A stretch of DNA of 64,000 bases from Ciona intestinalis (GCF_000224145.3 NC_020174.2:3911026-3975025); one strand, 5' to 3'. Positions 24,140 to 36,115 are shown, counted from the first letter of the stretch. Numbers and translations: made by a program. Notes: generated by a model from the letters alone, not told the origin.

Positions 24140-25164
24140 TATACGAAGAAACAAACGGTTATAAACTGACGAGAATTACATAATAAGTTACAGTTTACTG
24201 CCGAAACAGTAAAACGTTTTGATTTACAGCCAATATATTATACGAGGAGTTGGAACTGGGTAATTTCCTAATTTAAAACTACATCACATAATAAACGTAT
24301 GACCTTCACATACCTAGGCAATGATTCATACTTAATTGTACATGTTAGGTTTCGGAATATCTGTTTATTTACAAAAGTTTTCCATTAGCAAGACAGTTAT
24401 ATGTGTCACATAAAAAAACGGTATATTTGAATATATAGGAAAAGACGTTATAACACTCACCCAATATCTTGAATAAGGTGATTAATAAAAACTGGCTTCA
24501 CGGCGAGCATGCAACCATCGTTGTAACTGAACTTAGGAACTTACAAACTGCTCTTAAAAAGCAGACTTTAGTACAACCATATACATTGTAACTATACACT
24601 TAAAACTTACTGACTGCTTCTACAACATCAGATTTTATGTGACTGCATGCCAGAACTTAGCAACTGCTGACTTCAACAGAAAGGAACTTTATTTTTAACA
24701 GGAAGCAAAAAGCGCCGCAATCAGGCCAGCGGCACGAAAGGCGAGAGATTACTGATTAATGATTATAAAGAGAAAAGTCAATTTTCAGGACGATTTACAA
24801 AGAAATGCACAAACACGCTTCAATTAAAACAGTAATGCAATACCACACCTAACAAGTGGTCACTCTAATACCCAACCGGTAATAAACAGCAATGTTGAAT
24901 TCTTAAACTGCCGTTCATATATATATATATATGTCTCGGTGTATGCTGCAGGCCACGTTGGCCAATTTCGTTTCCGAAGCTTTCTTGCAATTGCAAATTC
25001 GGGCACTGCTGGCGTTTTTTACTGATTTAATGTAGCATTCTGTAAAGACTTGTAAGTTTTCTGAACTTACAAAAAATGAATTATGATTAAATAGTCTTAG
25101 CGGCTCAGTTAGAGATGTCGAGAACCAGCAATGCTGTATAGTTTAACTAAAGATATGTTTCTTA

Positions 25165-27306
25165 TCACGTTAATTTCAAACACACCAACTGTGCAGTTAA
25201 GTGGGGTGGCTTGGCTGACGAAAACCATTTCTCTTTAGTAGTTTCATCAGTGTACTCTAAAAACCCAATGGTATTTAGTAGAGTATAACCCAATTTCTTT
25301 GCAATCTTCTGACTGTAGACGGAGGTACATTCGCCGGTTACGTAGCTACAGTTAAAAGCTTTGCCGATGAGTTTACACCTGGAAAGACAAGAACGAAGTG
25401 CATTTATATACCGCAAAATTTTCGAACATATAAACAAACATTTGTATGCGCAGGTATCGTTGTATTATATAACTGAACTATAAACATAAATTAATTGGAG
25501 GAAGACGGGTTAATTTTACTTGGGGGAAGACGGGTTATTTTTAGCACATAATATCCAGATATTCTAATCGTGTTTTAAACAATTAACAACGGTCTGTGGG
25601 AGTCGTGAGGATAAGGTTTTATAATCCTTTGAATGTTCTCTGTTTACTACCAAATGGGACGAAATAATAGAATGGAAAAGGTGTCCCACATTCGCCCACC
25701 CTACTATTAAGAACTTCCACGTCGGCCTACCTGTCCCATAAGGCGGTCATAATACCCATGTTGCAAAAGTCTTCTCTCACTGTGACCGCTTCTATTAAAG
25801 CACATCTGCTTGTCTTCGCATCATCGGGCAACGCGAGGTTTAAATCCGCAATGAACTAAGAAACAAATAGTTAATACATAGTGTTGGAACTTTATCTTTC
25901 ACATTTTTCGGTTGATAGTAATTGGCCCTCCGATAAACATATAGGGCTATCCATATAGACTGTTGTTCGCCCGCCATGCTAGAATAAGTTAGTGGTATTG
26001 ACTTTTTTAATAAATTTTTATATTAATTATATATAGTAGGGTGGGGGTAAAATGGGATACCTTTTCATTGTATTTTCTCGTTTCATTTGTAGTAAACAAA
26101 AAAACATTTAAATAATTAAAAACCTGTAAACTCGTATCCTAAGAACTCCCGTATAACTTTGATAATTGTTTAAAACACGATTAGGACATTTGTAAATTAT
26201 GTGCTAAAAGTCTCCCATCTTAACCCACTCTACTGTATATCAATTGTTACCATTTAATGACCACAGAACGACTGTATGTGCATTTCATGTTTCGACATAT
26301 AGCATATGTCAAAGTCCATTTTACATGACATCGCTCCTGAAATTAGGATACCAACATACATACAAAAAATATATAAAGATAATACACCTTGGCCATTTTT
26401 TTACCAATGTCGTTCAATTTCTGCTTTTTGGCTTCACACGGTAATCCCATCAATACCAGACCGATAAGTTCCTCTGTTTTAAGGTCGTACGCTCCGAAAG
26501 AAAGGCCTTGGGGAAGATATTTCTGAAACGAGATCTTGCTGTTATTTGACTTGCGGTTTAATAACAAAAACAATGACAAGCACATGTACTTGAGCTGTAA
26601 AATAATGTTGTCATACTGCAGTCTACAGCTTCTTTACTTGCCCAGCAAACACTGCCAAACAATAAAAGTTATGAATAGCATTGATCGGAAAAGTTGTTCT
26701 ACTATTAGCAATATATGTCTGTTGTTTCATTTGAAAATTTAAAAAGTAGCGAACAAAAAAAATTGTCGTATACACTTGAAAAACTTCAAGAAGGGTCCCA
26801 GCCATTTTTATTACAATATGCGTTAAAATCTAGTACGGCGCTGTAAAACAGTTGGTTAGCGTGCCTGCTTCTAACCCTGAGGTAATTGGTTCAAGGCTGT
26901 GGGCGTATGTGTTCTTAGGCAAGACACTTAACTGCAATTGCTCCAACCCATTGGTCACTAATGGGTTGTCCTAATTATCGGCCATACATAAAAAATGAAA
27001 AGACCAAAAAAATAATCACTCACAAAGTAACATAGCCTACATGGTAACTCGTAAGCTGGCACGAAATGTATTAACAACCGTGTTATAACAACTGTTTCTT
27101 TTCGGCAACGCGAGGATAAAGTAAGTTACATTTATTCATTCATATATAATTGGAAAATTGAGTATACTTACCTTCATGACATTAAGATGATGCTCTTTCA
27201 AGTCCGCAGGTGTTACATTGCTAAGAGCTTGTCCCATTGCTTCTCTCGTTGTATAACTATCTACTATAAGCTTCTCAACTTGATCTTGGTCGCTTGCTAC
27301 AAGCAT
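25165..27306 (-). CDS. GNAT N-acetyltransferase, arylalkylamine (AANAT-like) type
   Basis: Four exons: 27306-27172, 26522-26388, 25855-25731 and 25378-25165, giving 202 residues from the first in-frame Met. Features match the invertebrate AANAT/dopamine N-acetyltransferase family, which moves acetyl from acetyl-CoA to amine substrates. These are ASDQDQVEKLI..REAM at the start, YLPQGLSFGAYD then LIGLVLMG (strand beta-4), VTVREDFCNMGIMTALWDR (motif A region), and SQKIAKKLGYTLL, FLEYTDE and KPPHLTAQL near the C-terminus. The acetyl-CoA loop reads CNMGIM where the family norm is (Q/R)xxGx(G/A), so affinity or activity may be altered. The true start is unsure: the exon seems to continue upstream (GCR before the Met), and an N gap begins at 27364. 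The gene sits between LU genes on the same strand. Confidence 0.85.
25519..25709 (-). mobile_element. MITE-like element copy
   Basis: TTGGGGGAAGACGGGTTA at the left and the CACCCTACTATT end at the right. It lies in the intron between acetyltransferase exons 3 and 4. Confidence 0.75.
26031..26239 (+). mobile_element. MITE-like element copy
   Basis: ATATAGTAGGGTGGGGGTAA at the left and CCCACTCTACTGTATA at the right. It lies in an acetyltransferase intron. Confidence 0.8.
26835..27150 (+). mobile_element. tRNA-headed SINE, near full length
   Basis: GGCGCTGTAAAACAGTTGGTT is a degenerate head. It is followed by GGTAATTGGTTCAAGGC (B-box-like) and the tail CGGCAACGCGAGGATAAA then GTAAGTTACATTTATTC. 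It lies in acetyltransferase intron 1. Confidence 0.75.
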
Positions 27307-27363
27307 TCGGCATCCAATAGTTGAACTGATCGGTTCGTTTATTTCTCATTGGCCATCGTTTCA

Positions 27364-27488
27364 NNNNNNNNNNNNNNNNNNNNNNNNNNNNNNNNNNNNN
27401 NNNNNNNNNNNNNNNNNNNNNNNNNNNNNNNNNNNNNNNNNNNNNNNNNNNNNNNNNNNNNNNNNNNNNNNNNNNNNNNNNNNNNNNN
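27364..27488. other. Assembly gap (N)
   Basis: About 125 N bases. It may hide the 5' end of the acetyltransferase gene. Confidence 0.99.
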
Positions 27489-27589
27489 AAACTAATAGCG
27501 TATTGCTTTGTTAGGAAAGCACACTAAAAACAAGAATTTGCTTAAATTCACTTGCATACCAATTTCCACTATTACTGGACAACTCTAAA

Positions 27590-27770
27590 TACCAGAATAC
27601 AGCACATACACGCGAAAATCATGGTATTCGAAGAACATACAACATATACACGCGGGCATCATGTTATATTGAGCACATACAGCATATACGCGCAAACATC
27701 ATGTTATATGAAGCACATACACGCAACAACGTGCTAAATAAACATAAACGCAAACGACATGATGGGCGTG
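27590..27770. repeat. Minisatellite, about 40-bp unit
   Basis: At least three diverged tandem units built on GCACATACA(G)CATATACACGC then a CATCATGTTATATT-like stretch. An inverted copy of GCAAACATCATGT follows at about 27820 (ACATGATGTTTGC). Confidence 0.7.
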
Positions 27771-28022
27771 ACACATACAGGATGCTAAAGCTTACACAGC
27801 ATCTGTTTGTGTGCTTATGACATGATGTTTGCGTGTAAAAGATGGGCGCACAGTAGTTTTAGGAGGTTTTAGCCGTTTTTATTTAAAGACTACACCAACT
27901 ATTCACGTTTATTACGCCAGTTTAGCTATTTGGTAGGTTAACGCTTACAGTTTACCACTTGTTTAGGAAATTTGATTATTTAATAAATTTAATTAAAAAC
28001 CTTCAAAAAACGTTTGTTAGAA

Positions 28023-28069
<47 letters not shown>
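28023..28069. repeat. (AT)n microsatellite
   Basis: About 23 uninterrupted AT dinucleotides. Confidence 0.95.
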
Positions 28070-28077
<8 letters not shown>

Positions 28078-28890
28078 GTTGTTTTACCCTATAACTTTAA
28101 ATAAGGTCAAAAAAACGAAGAAAAACTGCGTAAAACACCCTCGATTTCATTGACCACAAACAATAGTAAACGGGAAGGACCCGCGAAAGAGAGAGAGTGT
28201 ATCACTTTGTCGACATGAGAGAAGCCGTTCCACTCTTTTTTATTTCTGCGGGTAAACAAAGAGAAATGGAATAATGGCGGTTTCGTAACGCATGGTGGTT
28301 TTAAATACGCCAAGCATAGATATAATATAATAGAAATTGAGGTGATTAAGAACCGTATATCAGAATGAAACACGTTAAATCAGTGTCTGTTTATATACGG
28401 ACTCTGGTTAAACCTATAACCGCTACTTTAAACAACCAGACAACTCATAAGCACCACTGGGTAGGAGCAAATGCCATTTAGTGTCTTGCACATTAAAACG
28501 CATATGCCCACAATGGTAGCTGTTCGGCGAAAATGATGTATAGTAGAGTGGGGGAAGACAGAACACCTTTTAGCTACTATATGTCCAACAAGTGACGTAT
28601 ACCAATTACTATAATATAACACGCAGCATGTTTTTCACTGCCAGTGAAACCTCTCGTATGTAGTCTGCTTGTAATTTCATCTATAGTCCTTTACTAAAAC
28701 GATTGAAAAAAACACAGTAACATTGACATTACAACGTTTGGAAGCAGTAAAAATGGGCAATTATCAATCAATCGTATTAATTAAATGTTATGTACACATA
28801 ACCAAAGATGAGCAGTTCCAGCACAGATAAGATATGTAGGCTACGGTATATTTACGGCAAGACATTCCTACAAATGACAAAGGCTTCGTA
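28070..28890. other. Spacer downstream of LU gene 3
   Basis: AT-rich; holds a degraded SINE fragment (28415-28525, minus orientation) and a MITE end fragment near 28545-28590. The 88-residue minus-strand ORF at 28107-28373 shows no motif or splice support and I do not call it. Confidence 0.5.
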
Positions 28891-31800
28891 TTAGCAGTAG
28901 ATATCGTCTAGAAATAAAAACAGCAAAACGGATGACATCAAAATGGACAAACTTGAATTTACCACTGCTGTTGCGGAGCCAATGGGACCTAAAATACAAC
29001 AATAACAAATGATTCAGTTCTTTAGTTCAAGTACAGGATTCATATTGAACTATTACGGCTGTCACTCCTATATTAGGGTGGGTAAGATAGGATATGTTTT
29101 CACTCTCCTTTCTCGTTTTGGTAGTAAACAAACATTTACAGAATTAAATAACCGCATCTGAAGAAATATGGGATTTGGGTGCCAACGGTATCCCATCTTG
29201 CCCCACAGTACTATAAGTACGTTAACAAATGCATTGCCTACCCATGTTGCAATTATCAGTCGTACAACTTGTATTACAGACGTTGTATGAGAAATCTACG
29301 TTTCCAACTTTCTTGCAGACGTTTCCTATGTGGTTGTTGCTGCAACCTCTGGTCACGAAGCCCCTGTCTGAAGAAATATTAACGATATTTAATCTTATTA
29401 AGATATTAACGATTAATTTACAAGAGTCGGAGCTATAGATTAGAGGCTACGGGTTTGAGACTCGTCGCTTCCACCAGCATTGTAAGTATATGTGTTCACG
29501 GACAAGACAGAAAATGGAAACTGCGTTTCAACTAAATGGTCCTTATGGGTCGTTGAATGGTCAGCCATACAGAAACAAAAGCATTAAAAAGAGAAGTAAA
29601 CCTAAAAAAATCATGCTAACCCAACGTATAGTGCATTTACAATGCAATAAAAACGATAATATAAAGAAAGTTTGCGTAAAGACTTACTTCCTACACCGGA
29701 CTGTATAAAGCTGGCAATACAGTAGCCTTGGTAAGGGTGTGTGCATGGCGTTCCTAGGGGTGGGTTGTTTAGACAAGCGTCGTCGTTGCTATTCGAAGGG
29801 CTTCGACAGGTTGAACACTTGGGTCGAGCAGCTAAAAATTTCTTAATGTGAGCTTGTTATAGGTTACTGTTTATCTTGTTATAAGTAGGTTATATGGTAA
29901 AATGAATATATTTGTCTCTTTTCCCGTTCCAATATGGTAAACAAAGTATATTTACTATATTATATCTGAATGAGCGTTTTAAATTGTTTAAAATGCGATT
30001 AGAAAATATGGGTTTAGGTGCTAACGGTATCCCATCTTACCTCACAGTAATTTATGTGCCTAATTTGACATATCCTCATGTTAAACCACTTACGCCAACC
30101 ACTGTTGCAGCCATCTTTTTGACAACTCTCCTGGCAAGTGATGTACTGTACGCTAGATGGAACATTGCTATTGATTTCAGCGTTCTGGCAGCCTTTGATT
30201 ACACAGAAGACTTTGCACACGAACGAACTATGCTCTTTAGTTCATACTCGGGTAACACTACAATTAAAGAAAGTAGATAAAAGAGTAAGTTTTGATATAT
30301 ACGACTAGACAGCTCATCACCAAAACGCCTAAGCCCATTAGCAAATAAAAAAGAAACTTTTTTTATATTTAAAAAATACAGGGGTTATAGCTTGTGATGC
30401 GATTATCGAAAATTCCAAAAAATCATATATTTTTTTCTTTCGTTAGATTAAAGGTTATTTTTTCGCACGTATACCAGCGTTGCGGTCTTTATACGCAAAC
30501 AGCAATAACCTCATACCTTTATAGTTATGGTTTGTCTTTTCGGAAAGGTAATACTTCACAATAGCAACGCAGTGGGTGCTTCCTGAAGGGCATCGTGTGG
30601 GTTGCAAACCATTTTGACAATCACTTCCAACGCATTGGAGGCAGTACAAGGGAACTTTTTCATTGCCATCGATTCCCCGTTTGCTGAAAGGATGAAAGAA
30701 TAAATAAATGAATGAATAAATGAATGAATGAATGAATGAATGAATGAATGAATGAATGAATGAATGAATGAATGAATGAATGAATGAAAGAAAGAAAGAA
30801 TGAATGAATGATAGAATGAATGAATAAATGAATGGATGAATGAATGAATGAACGAATGAATGAGTGAATAAATGAATAAATGAATAAATGAATGAATAAA
30901 TGAATGAATAAATGAATGAATGAATGAATGAATGAATGAATGAATGAATGAATAAATAAATGAATAAATAAATGAATGAATGCGTAGAAAAGTGAACAGA
31001 TGAACGAATACAAAATGAATATGGGAATGAATAAATAAAATCAACAGCACAGTGACACAGTCTTAAATCCGGACAAAAATATCAAAACAACATACCTACT
31101 TGATTCTGAGTTGCAGTAATCAGTATCGCACATAGAGGTACAAGTGTACTCCGAGTATTTGGCCGACATGAAAGAATCCCTCGGAGAAGAAAAGAAACAT
31201 TCGTCCTCGTGAGTAAACTGGGCAGTGCAGCCTCGCGAAACAACAGGTTTACCTACAATGCTGCTATCCTCTGTTGGTATACAATATAAATTGTTACTTG
31301 AGGAAGATTAAATTATGTTACAACAGTTTGAATCAGACCAATCGAATAAAAAATATGAAATACATCGAAAAAGCTTAATTTATAAAACTAGAAAGATTAA
31401 GCCAAAAAGTCACTGTTGTTGGTGGTTTATTCATACGTGGTAAGCTTTTATGTGCAACGTATTTATGGGGGTATATGTAAGGCCTACTCATCAATTTACC
31501 GTTACTTAATGTGATGGTTTTAGCTGAAGAGCAATACGGCAGTATATCTATAGGTTCAGGACATGGTGAAGTGATTGTCTTAGATTCACAATTATCCGGA
31601 TCAAATGTATCATCGCATTGCACGCATTGACGGTATACTGGTTTTGGTGGGGGCTCTGTAATGTGCGGAAAACAGTTTTGTCAGAAACTGAACAACTTAA
31701 ACTTTAATTACATTGGGAATATAAAAGGATGGGACAAGATGGGACATTGTCATTTTTTCTCGTCTTATCTAGTAGTAAACAAATAATATTTACAGAATTA

Positions 31801-33269
31801 TATAACCGTATAGCCTCACGACTTTAAAAGGGCGGTGTTAATTGTCCAAATCATGACCAGGCAATATGAGATTTATGTGCTAATGGTATCCCATCTTAAC
31901 CCACAGTATTATATTTAGATGTTTTAAAGTGTTGCTTGAGGTAGCTTACTGACTGTGCTGCAGTTATCCCCTTCCCAACCGTCCAAACAAACGCATGTAC
32001 TACTGAAGTAGTCACAATAACCGCCTGTGACGTCACAAGAATCGCACGTTTTTAAATCATCTAAATGAAACAGTCGATTAGATCCCAGACAAAAAAACAG
32101 TATTTTTAGTTCCCAGAAAAAAAGAAACAGTAATACTAGAAACCAGAAAAAGAAATAGTAATATTAGATACAGATAAAAAACAGTAATATCAGATACAGA
32201 TAAAAAAAAACGGTAATATTACAACTAGAAAAAAGAAACAGCAATTTTAGGACAAAAAACAGCAATTTAAAATTAAAAAAAAAACTATAACAGCCAGTGA
32301 TCGAGTACAAGAACCTACGAGACACGATATCGTTGCACAAAGTTCCTTTGCAGTTGTACCGACAACTGGTAGTAACTACATTATTGTTCTGCCTTCCTAC
32401 CACCAATGTACACTTCTGACTTGACAGAATTTCTTCGAAATTGCAACCACGAGTGACAGACCGTGGCAAGCCTAAAAACATATGTTTTGTAAACCAATTG
32501 TTAAATAAATAACACTCGAGTTATGGAAATTCAACAATAAATATATTTGCACACAACACAAATTTGATGTTATTGTTACGTTTGTGTTTCTATTTAAAGG
32601 AAATATTGCGCCTCCATTCTGTTTGGCGGTTTAGGAAAACAATGACAACAATCCAAACTTCTTTGTAAGGATTAGAAAAGTGATTACAAAAAAATAAAAA
32701 ACAAATAAATTTCTTGCCATCTTCTACTTCAAAGTAAGTGAAACAAGATTGGATTTCCGAAGGACACGTCACATTCAAAGTTGGGTTATCAGCGCAATCG
32801 TTTGTCGTGCCACCTCCAGTACAGGTGTAGCATTCGATTGCTGGAGATAAAAGGATTTTACAATTTAGAACAGCGTTTCTATTTTACCCCTTGGGATAAA
32901 TTCCTCGTATTTAGGGGGGAAATAAGCTACCAATCAAAATTCACATCGGTTAATGGGACAGAAAAAATGTGCCAATTGTAGTACTTTACCAGACATTGAA
33001 CAACTCGTTGCCAAAAAGCAAGCGCATCTGTCGCATTAAACATAACTGATGTAATTAGTTGTTTTTGCTTTTTAATAAATGAGTGCCATATTACATATTG
33101 GGGGTAAATCTGACAAGCATCTTTGTTAAAAGGGTAAAGCATACAAACAAGTTTAAGAACCACTGATTTAGAATATTGAAATGAATAATTACAAATATCT
33201 CTTACCCGAAGCATTGGAGAACATTATGCTGCTGTAAACGGCTAACAACCAAAACAGTATTTTCATCAT
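28891..33269 (-). CDS. LU-domain cell-surface protein 3, with an apparent +2 frameshift
   Basis: Same 11-exon plan: 33269-33206 (signal peptide MMKILFWLLAVYSSIMFSNAS), 32840-32718 and 32471-32319 (LU1), 32060-31950 (EGF-like, CDYFSSTCVC), 31655-31500 and 31270-31096 (LU2), 30683-30517 and 30257-30094 (LU3), 29831-29688 and 29367-29242 (LU4), 28988-28891 (tail with hydrophobic SILMSSVLLFLFL). The lengths sum to 1481 nt, two more than a multiple of three. The excess lies in the second LU3 exon, where a TGTG stretch at about 30201-30206 puts a stop in frame. Without two bases the product would be 492 residues and align with its paralogues. It may be a recent null allele, a sequencing error or an early pseudogene. 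The donor after 32718 is GC, not GT. The LU2-LU3 junction is phase 2; all others are phase 1. Confidence 0.8.
29070..29217 (+). mobile_element. MITE-like element copy, shortened
   Basis: ATTAGGGTGGGTAAGATAGG at the left and TTGCCCCACAGTACTATA at the right. It lies in the LU gene 3 intron before the tail exon. Confidence 0.75.
29885..30052 (+). mobile_element. MITE-like element copy, left end eroded
   Basis: TGGTAAACAAAGTATATTTA core, and TATCCCATCTTACCTCACAG at the right. Intronic in LU gene 3. Confidence 0.6.
30695..31040. repeat. (GAAT)n tetranucleotide microsatellite
   Basis: About 340 bp of GAAT/AAAT-type units with interruptions, in the intron between LU2 and LU3 of LU gene 3. It creates long Phe-Ile-His-Ser ORFs on the minus strand that are not genes. 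Confidence 0.95.
31722..31913 (+). mobile_element. MITE-like element copy
   Basis: GGATGGGACAAGATGGGACA at the left and CTTAACCCACAGTATTATA at the right. Intronic in LU gene 3. Confidence 0.7.
32863..33173 (+). mobile_element. hAT-like non-autonomous DNA transposon, copy 2
   Basis: The 295-bp element 32871-33165 begins CAGCGTTTCT and ends AAGAACCACTG. It is bounded by a perfect 8-bp target duplication ATTTAGAA (32863-32870 and 33166-33173). It matches the copy at 3625-3914 over most of its length, with a short extra block around 33010-33035. It lies in the first intron of LU gene 3. Confidence 0.85.
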
Positions 33270-34503
33270 TATTAAAAAGTAGTTATGCAACTAATACAGT
33301 AAGGCCTGTCTGCAAAAAAAATAGTATACAAAAAATCCTGTTGCTGTGTTTAGTCGTCTGCATAAAATAAATGGCCACTATTTATTCGATACTGAACTAA
33401 ATGGGTGCGTTTAAAATACCTTTCTCGTATGATGGGAACTTAAAAAGTCGGCCACATAACGACAAACTACCTAGCTTCTTTGTAAATTACCTTATAATTA
33501 GTTGGGCTGTCTGCCTTTTTCCAAGCTATGTTTGTTTTAGATAAAGATAACAAAAGTAAACGAACAAAGCAAGCCGGATAAGGCCTTGGAATTCCACGTT
33601 TGTTTGAGTTGGTGTTAATTTATTACCAAGTGTTATCTTGCCACAGTGTACGACCATGTGCCCATAGACCACATTTACATATATAGCCTACCTTATCTTA
33701 ATAATTTAACCGTAAATAGCCAATTTATGCTGATTGGAATTGCCGTTTGCCGCATACAGTACCATTGACAACATTTTTTGGCAATTTTAGCAGTTTGACT
33801 GTTAGGCATATATGATAAAAGGGTTTCAATCATGTATAGTATATATTTTATTCCACGAATTAAATTTTACAATTCGCCACGCAAAAACGTCGTGGGTGGT
33901 ATTTATTATCCCGCACACATTTTTTTAACGTGTCCTACTTAAAAATACATTTAGTAGGCCATGGTCCACCACACGTTTAAACTTAATGAAACAGATTCCT
34001 GATCAGAAATTGCCACATCTTCAACATAGTATAGTAGGGTGGGGACACGTTTTTATTCTATTCTCTCACCCCATTTGGTAGCAAACAAAGAATATATTTC
34101 GATCAGAAAGTATGAGACTTAGGTGCGAACGGTAATCCATCTTCCCCCACTGTATAACGTCTGCCATATTTCTCCATATAAATAATATGAATCACAATAT
34201 CAATCGTGATGATCCTTACACGCGATTTTGTGTTGTTGTTTGCCATTTGTAAACAAGGTTTTCTAGCTCCTGACGAGATAAATGGATTTCCCCAAAATAT
34301 TTGTTTGTATATCTCTGTCTGGCATCGGCTATGTTTATTCTGAAATATTTTGATTTATAAGAAAAATGTATTTGGTTCGCTGCACAATTTATTTAATAGC
34401 CGCTTAAAATTAAACCAAAATTCTTACGAAATTACACTGTCGGATTAGAAACAAAAACTTGTAACTGTTGGCAATGACAAAGTGAGTATATACACGAACG
34501 ACT
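33270..34503. other. Spacer between LU gene 3 and the one-domain LU gene
   Basis: AT-rich, with one MITE copy at 34028-34167. No exon-like sequence was found on either strand. Confidence 0.5.
34028..34167 (+). mobile_element. MITE-like element copy, internally shortened
   Basis: ATAGTAGGGTGGGGACACG at the left and TCCATCTTCCCCCACTGTATA at the right. The middle third is missing. Confidence 0.75.
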
Positions 34504-35533
34504 TTATTGCCTTAGAATTAACAAGCCAAAAAGGACAATCGCAGGTAACCACATTTCATACGAGAGAGTTGCAGCACCCGATCCGATGTCTCCTAAAAAT
34601 AAATTTAGGTGAATTTGACGATACGGGATTTATAACTTTAAGCAATGACGGTAAAATGTACCAAGGGTACACTGCACTTGCCCACAAAATGGTAGCAGTA
34701 TTGAGTATCTATTTATATAACCAGTCGTTGCCCAGGTTATGGGAAAGTTCGTTCGTAATGTAAAAAAGAGTTAAATCATTAAAAATATCATTCTACATTT
34801 TCGCTTACTTACCAATGTTGCAATTATCGAACTTGCACGAACTTGTACAAACGCGATAATCGTTAAGCGTGTTGTTATCATCAGAAGTTATGTCCATGCA
34901 CCCGTTCCCAATACTTTGTTTGCTGCAGCCCCTGGCCACGAATGACCCAACTGAAAAATGCCAAAGTCAAAGAAATAAAAGCTCCACCTTTTTTTCACTT
35001 ACCTGCTGGGCCATAGTCAACAAAAACGCCTACACAGTAGTCATAGTCATCATACGGACAGTAATTTCCGACATAATATGAAGGGGTGTTCATACATAAG
35101 TCGTACTGCGAACTCGATCCTAAAGGTGAACTGGTCCCGGAGCATTCAGCACAGTACTTTCTTGAGGACGAACCTGAAAATGACAAAAATGTTTAAAAAA
35201 TATAAAGCGTTATATTCGCGTACAAAATAGCGAATTTTGTTTTAACAAAATTCAATGCAGTTTTATTTATATAGTAGGGTGGGGGAAGATGAGACACCTC
35301 TAGCACATAATATTTAAATATCCTGATTTTTTTAAACAATTAACACGAGAGTCGTGAGGATACAGTTTTATAATTCTTTGAATGCTTTTTGTTCACTACC
35401 AAATGGGACGAGAAAACAGAAGTAAAATATGTCTCATCTTCCTCCCCTTCTGTACAACTAGATAATGCGTACCCGACTCCACAGTAAAAAAGAAAGTGGC
35501 AAATGCAGCAACGAAGAAAAGCCTCTTCATCAT
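34504..35533 (-). CDS. Short GPI-type protein with one LU domain
   Basis: Four exons, all introns phase 1: 35533-35473 (signal peptide MMKRLFFVAAFATFFFTVES), 35173-35003 and 34950-34813 (one LU domain), 34592-34504 (tail). Total 459 nt, 152 residues. The LU domain has CAEC, a long loop with CPYDDYDYCV, then ARGCSKQSIGNGC and a closing CKFDNCN. It resembles LU4 of the long genes (YCV before the intron, ARGCS..IGN.C after it), so this gene looks like a signal exon plus an LU4-type domain plus a tail. The tail (GDIGSGAATLSYEMWLPAIV, then Leu-rich LRQ end) is a strong GPI signal. It is nearly the same as that of LU gene 4 next door. Confidence 0.88.
35270..35459 (-). mobile_element. MITE-like element copy
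   Basis: ATAGTAGGGTGGGGGAAGAT at the left and a decayed CCTCCCCTTCTGTA end at the right. It lies in the first intron of the one-domain LU gene. Confidence 0.8.
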
Positions 35534-35598
35534 TTTTAAGTTAGCTGTTTAATACAGATCTAAAAACCTTGAAAATGTAACACACATCAAAATCCTGA

Positions 35599-35605
35599 CT
35601 TTATA
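35599..35605 (-). promoter_or_regulatory. TATA box of the one-domain LU gene
   Basis: GGTATAAAG on the minus strand, 66 bp before the start codon at 35533. Confidence 0.6.
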
Positions 35606-36115
35606 CCATTATATATATGAGTATATAGATTCACGACCTCGATTTCTGTTTAATTTTGAATCTGCATAAATATGATGTAGTCCTGTTTCCATTTTTAACA
35701 CGAGTTTATAGGCCTATTTGCAATTACCTTCGAAATTGGCATTGGCAACTGTAGGCTACATGTTTTTTATGTGGTACATACGACCTTTTTTTGAAATTTC
35801 TTTGATGAACTTCATAACAAATTTGTTTAAGATAAAAATATGTCAAGGACAGCATAGGCCCACACTTAACTTCAGAGTTGTACCTGTTTGTAACATCGCC
35901 GAAGGTTTGTGTAATTACATCTGTGTGCTGAAAACTGCAACATTTGCATACAAGTTTTATTTTGCAGCAACTTTTGCAACCGAAATGACAATAATAACTC
36001 TTGAATATATCTTAAAGTGATTTTACTACGTAAAATCTAAAAACTCTTTAATACAAAATGAAACGATTGAATTATATATGCGCGATAACATGCTCAACAG
36101 TAAACACGATCAATT
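35606..36115. other. Short spacer, no gene called
   Basis: A 100-residue plus-strand ORF (35718-36020) has a mixed hydrophobic profile, no motif and no splice partner. I treat it as chance. Confidence 0.45.

Larger units (their letters stand above)
23138..25164. other. Spacer between LU gene 2 and the acetyltransferase
   Basis: Holds a MITE-like copy at 23283-23460 and a partial one at 24012-24139, then AT-rich DNA with a short (AT)n run near 24918. A short exon-like stretch on the minus strand at about 23576-23640 has plausible splice signals but no partner that I could find. Confidence 0.5.

Noticed and set aside
28107-28373. 88-residue minus-strand ORF between the acetyltransferase and LU gene 3
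   Set aside because: No motif, no splice context and next to a microsatellite.
30556-31050. Long minus-strand ORFs rich in Phe-Ile-His-Ser
   Set aside because: They are translations of a (GAAT)n microsatellite inside an intron of LU gene 3.
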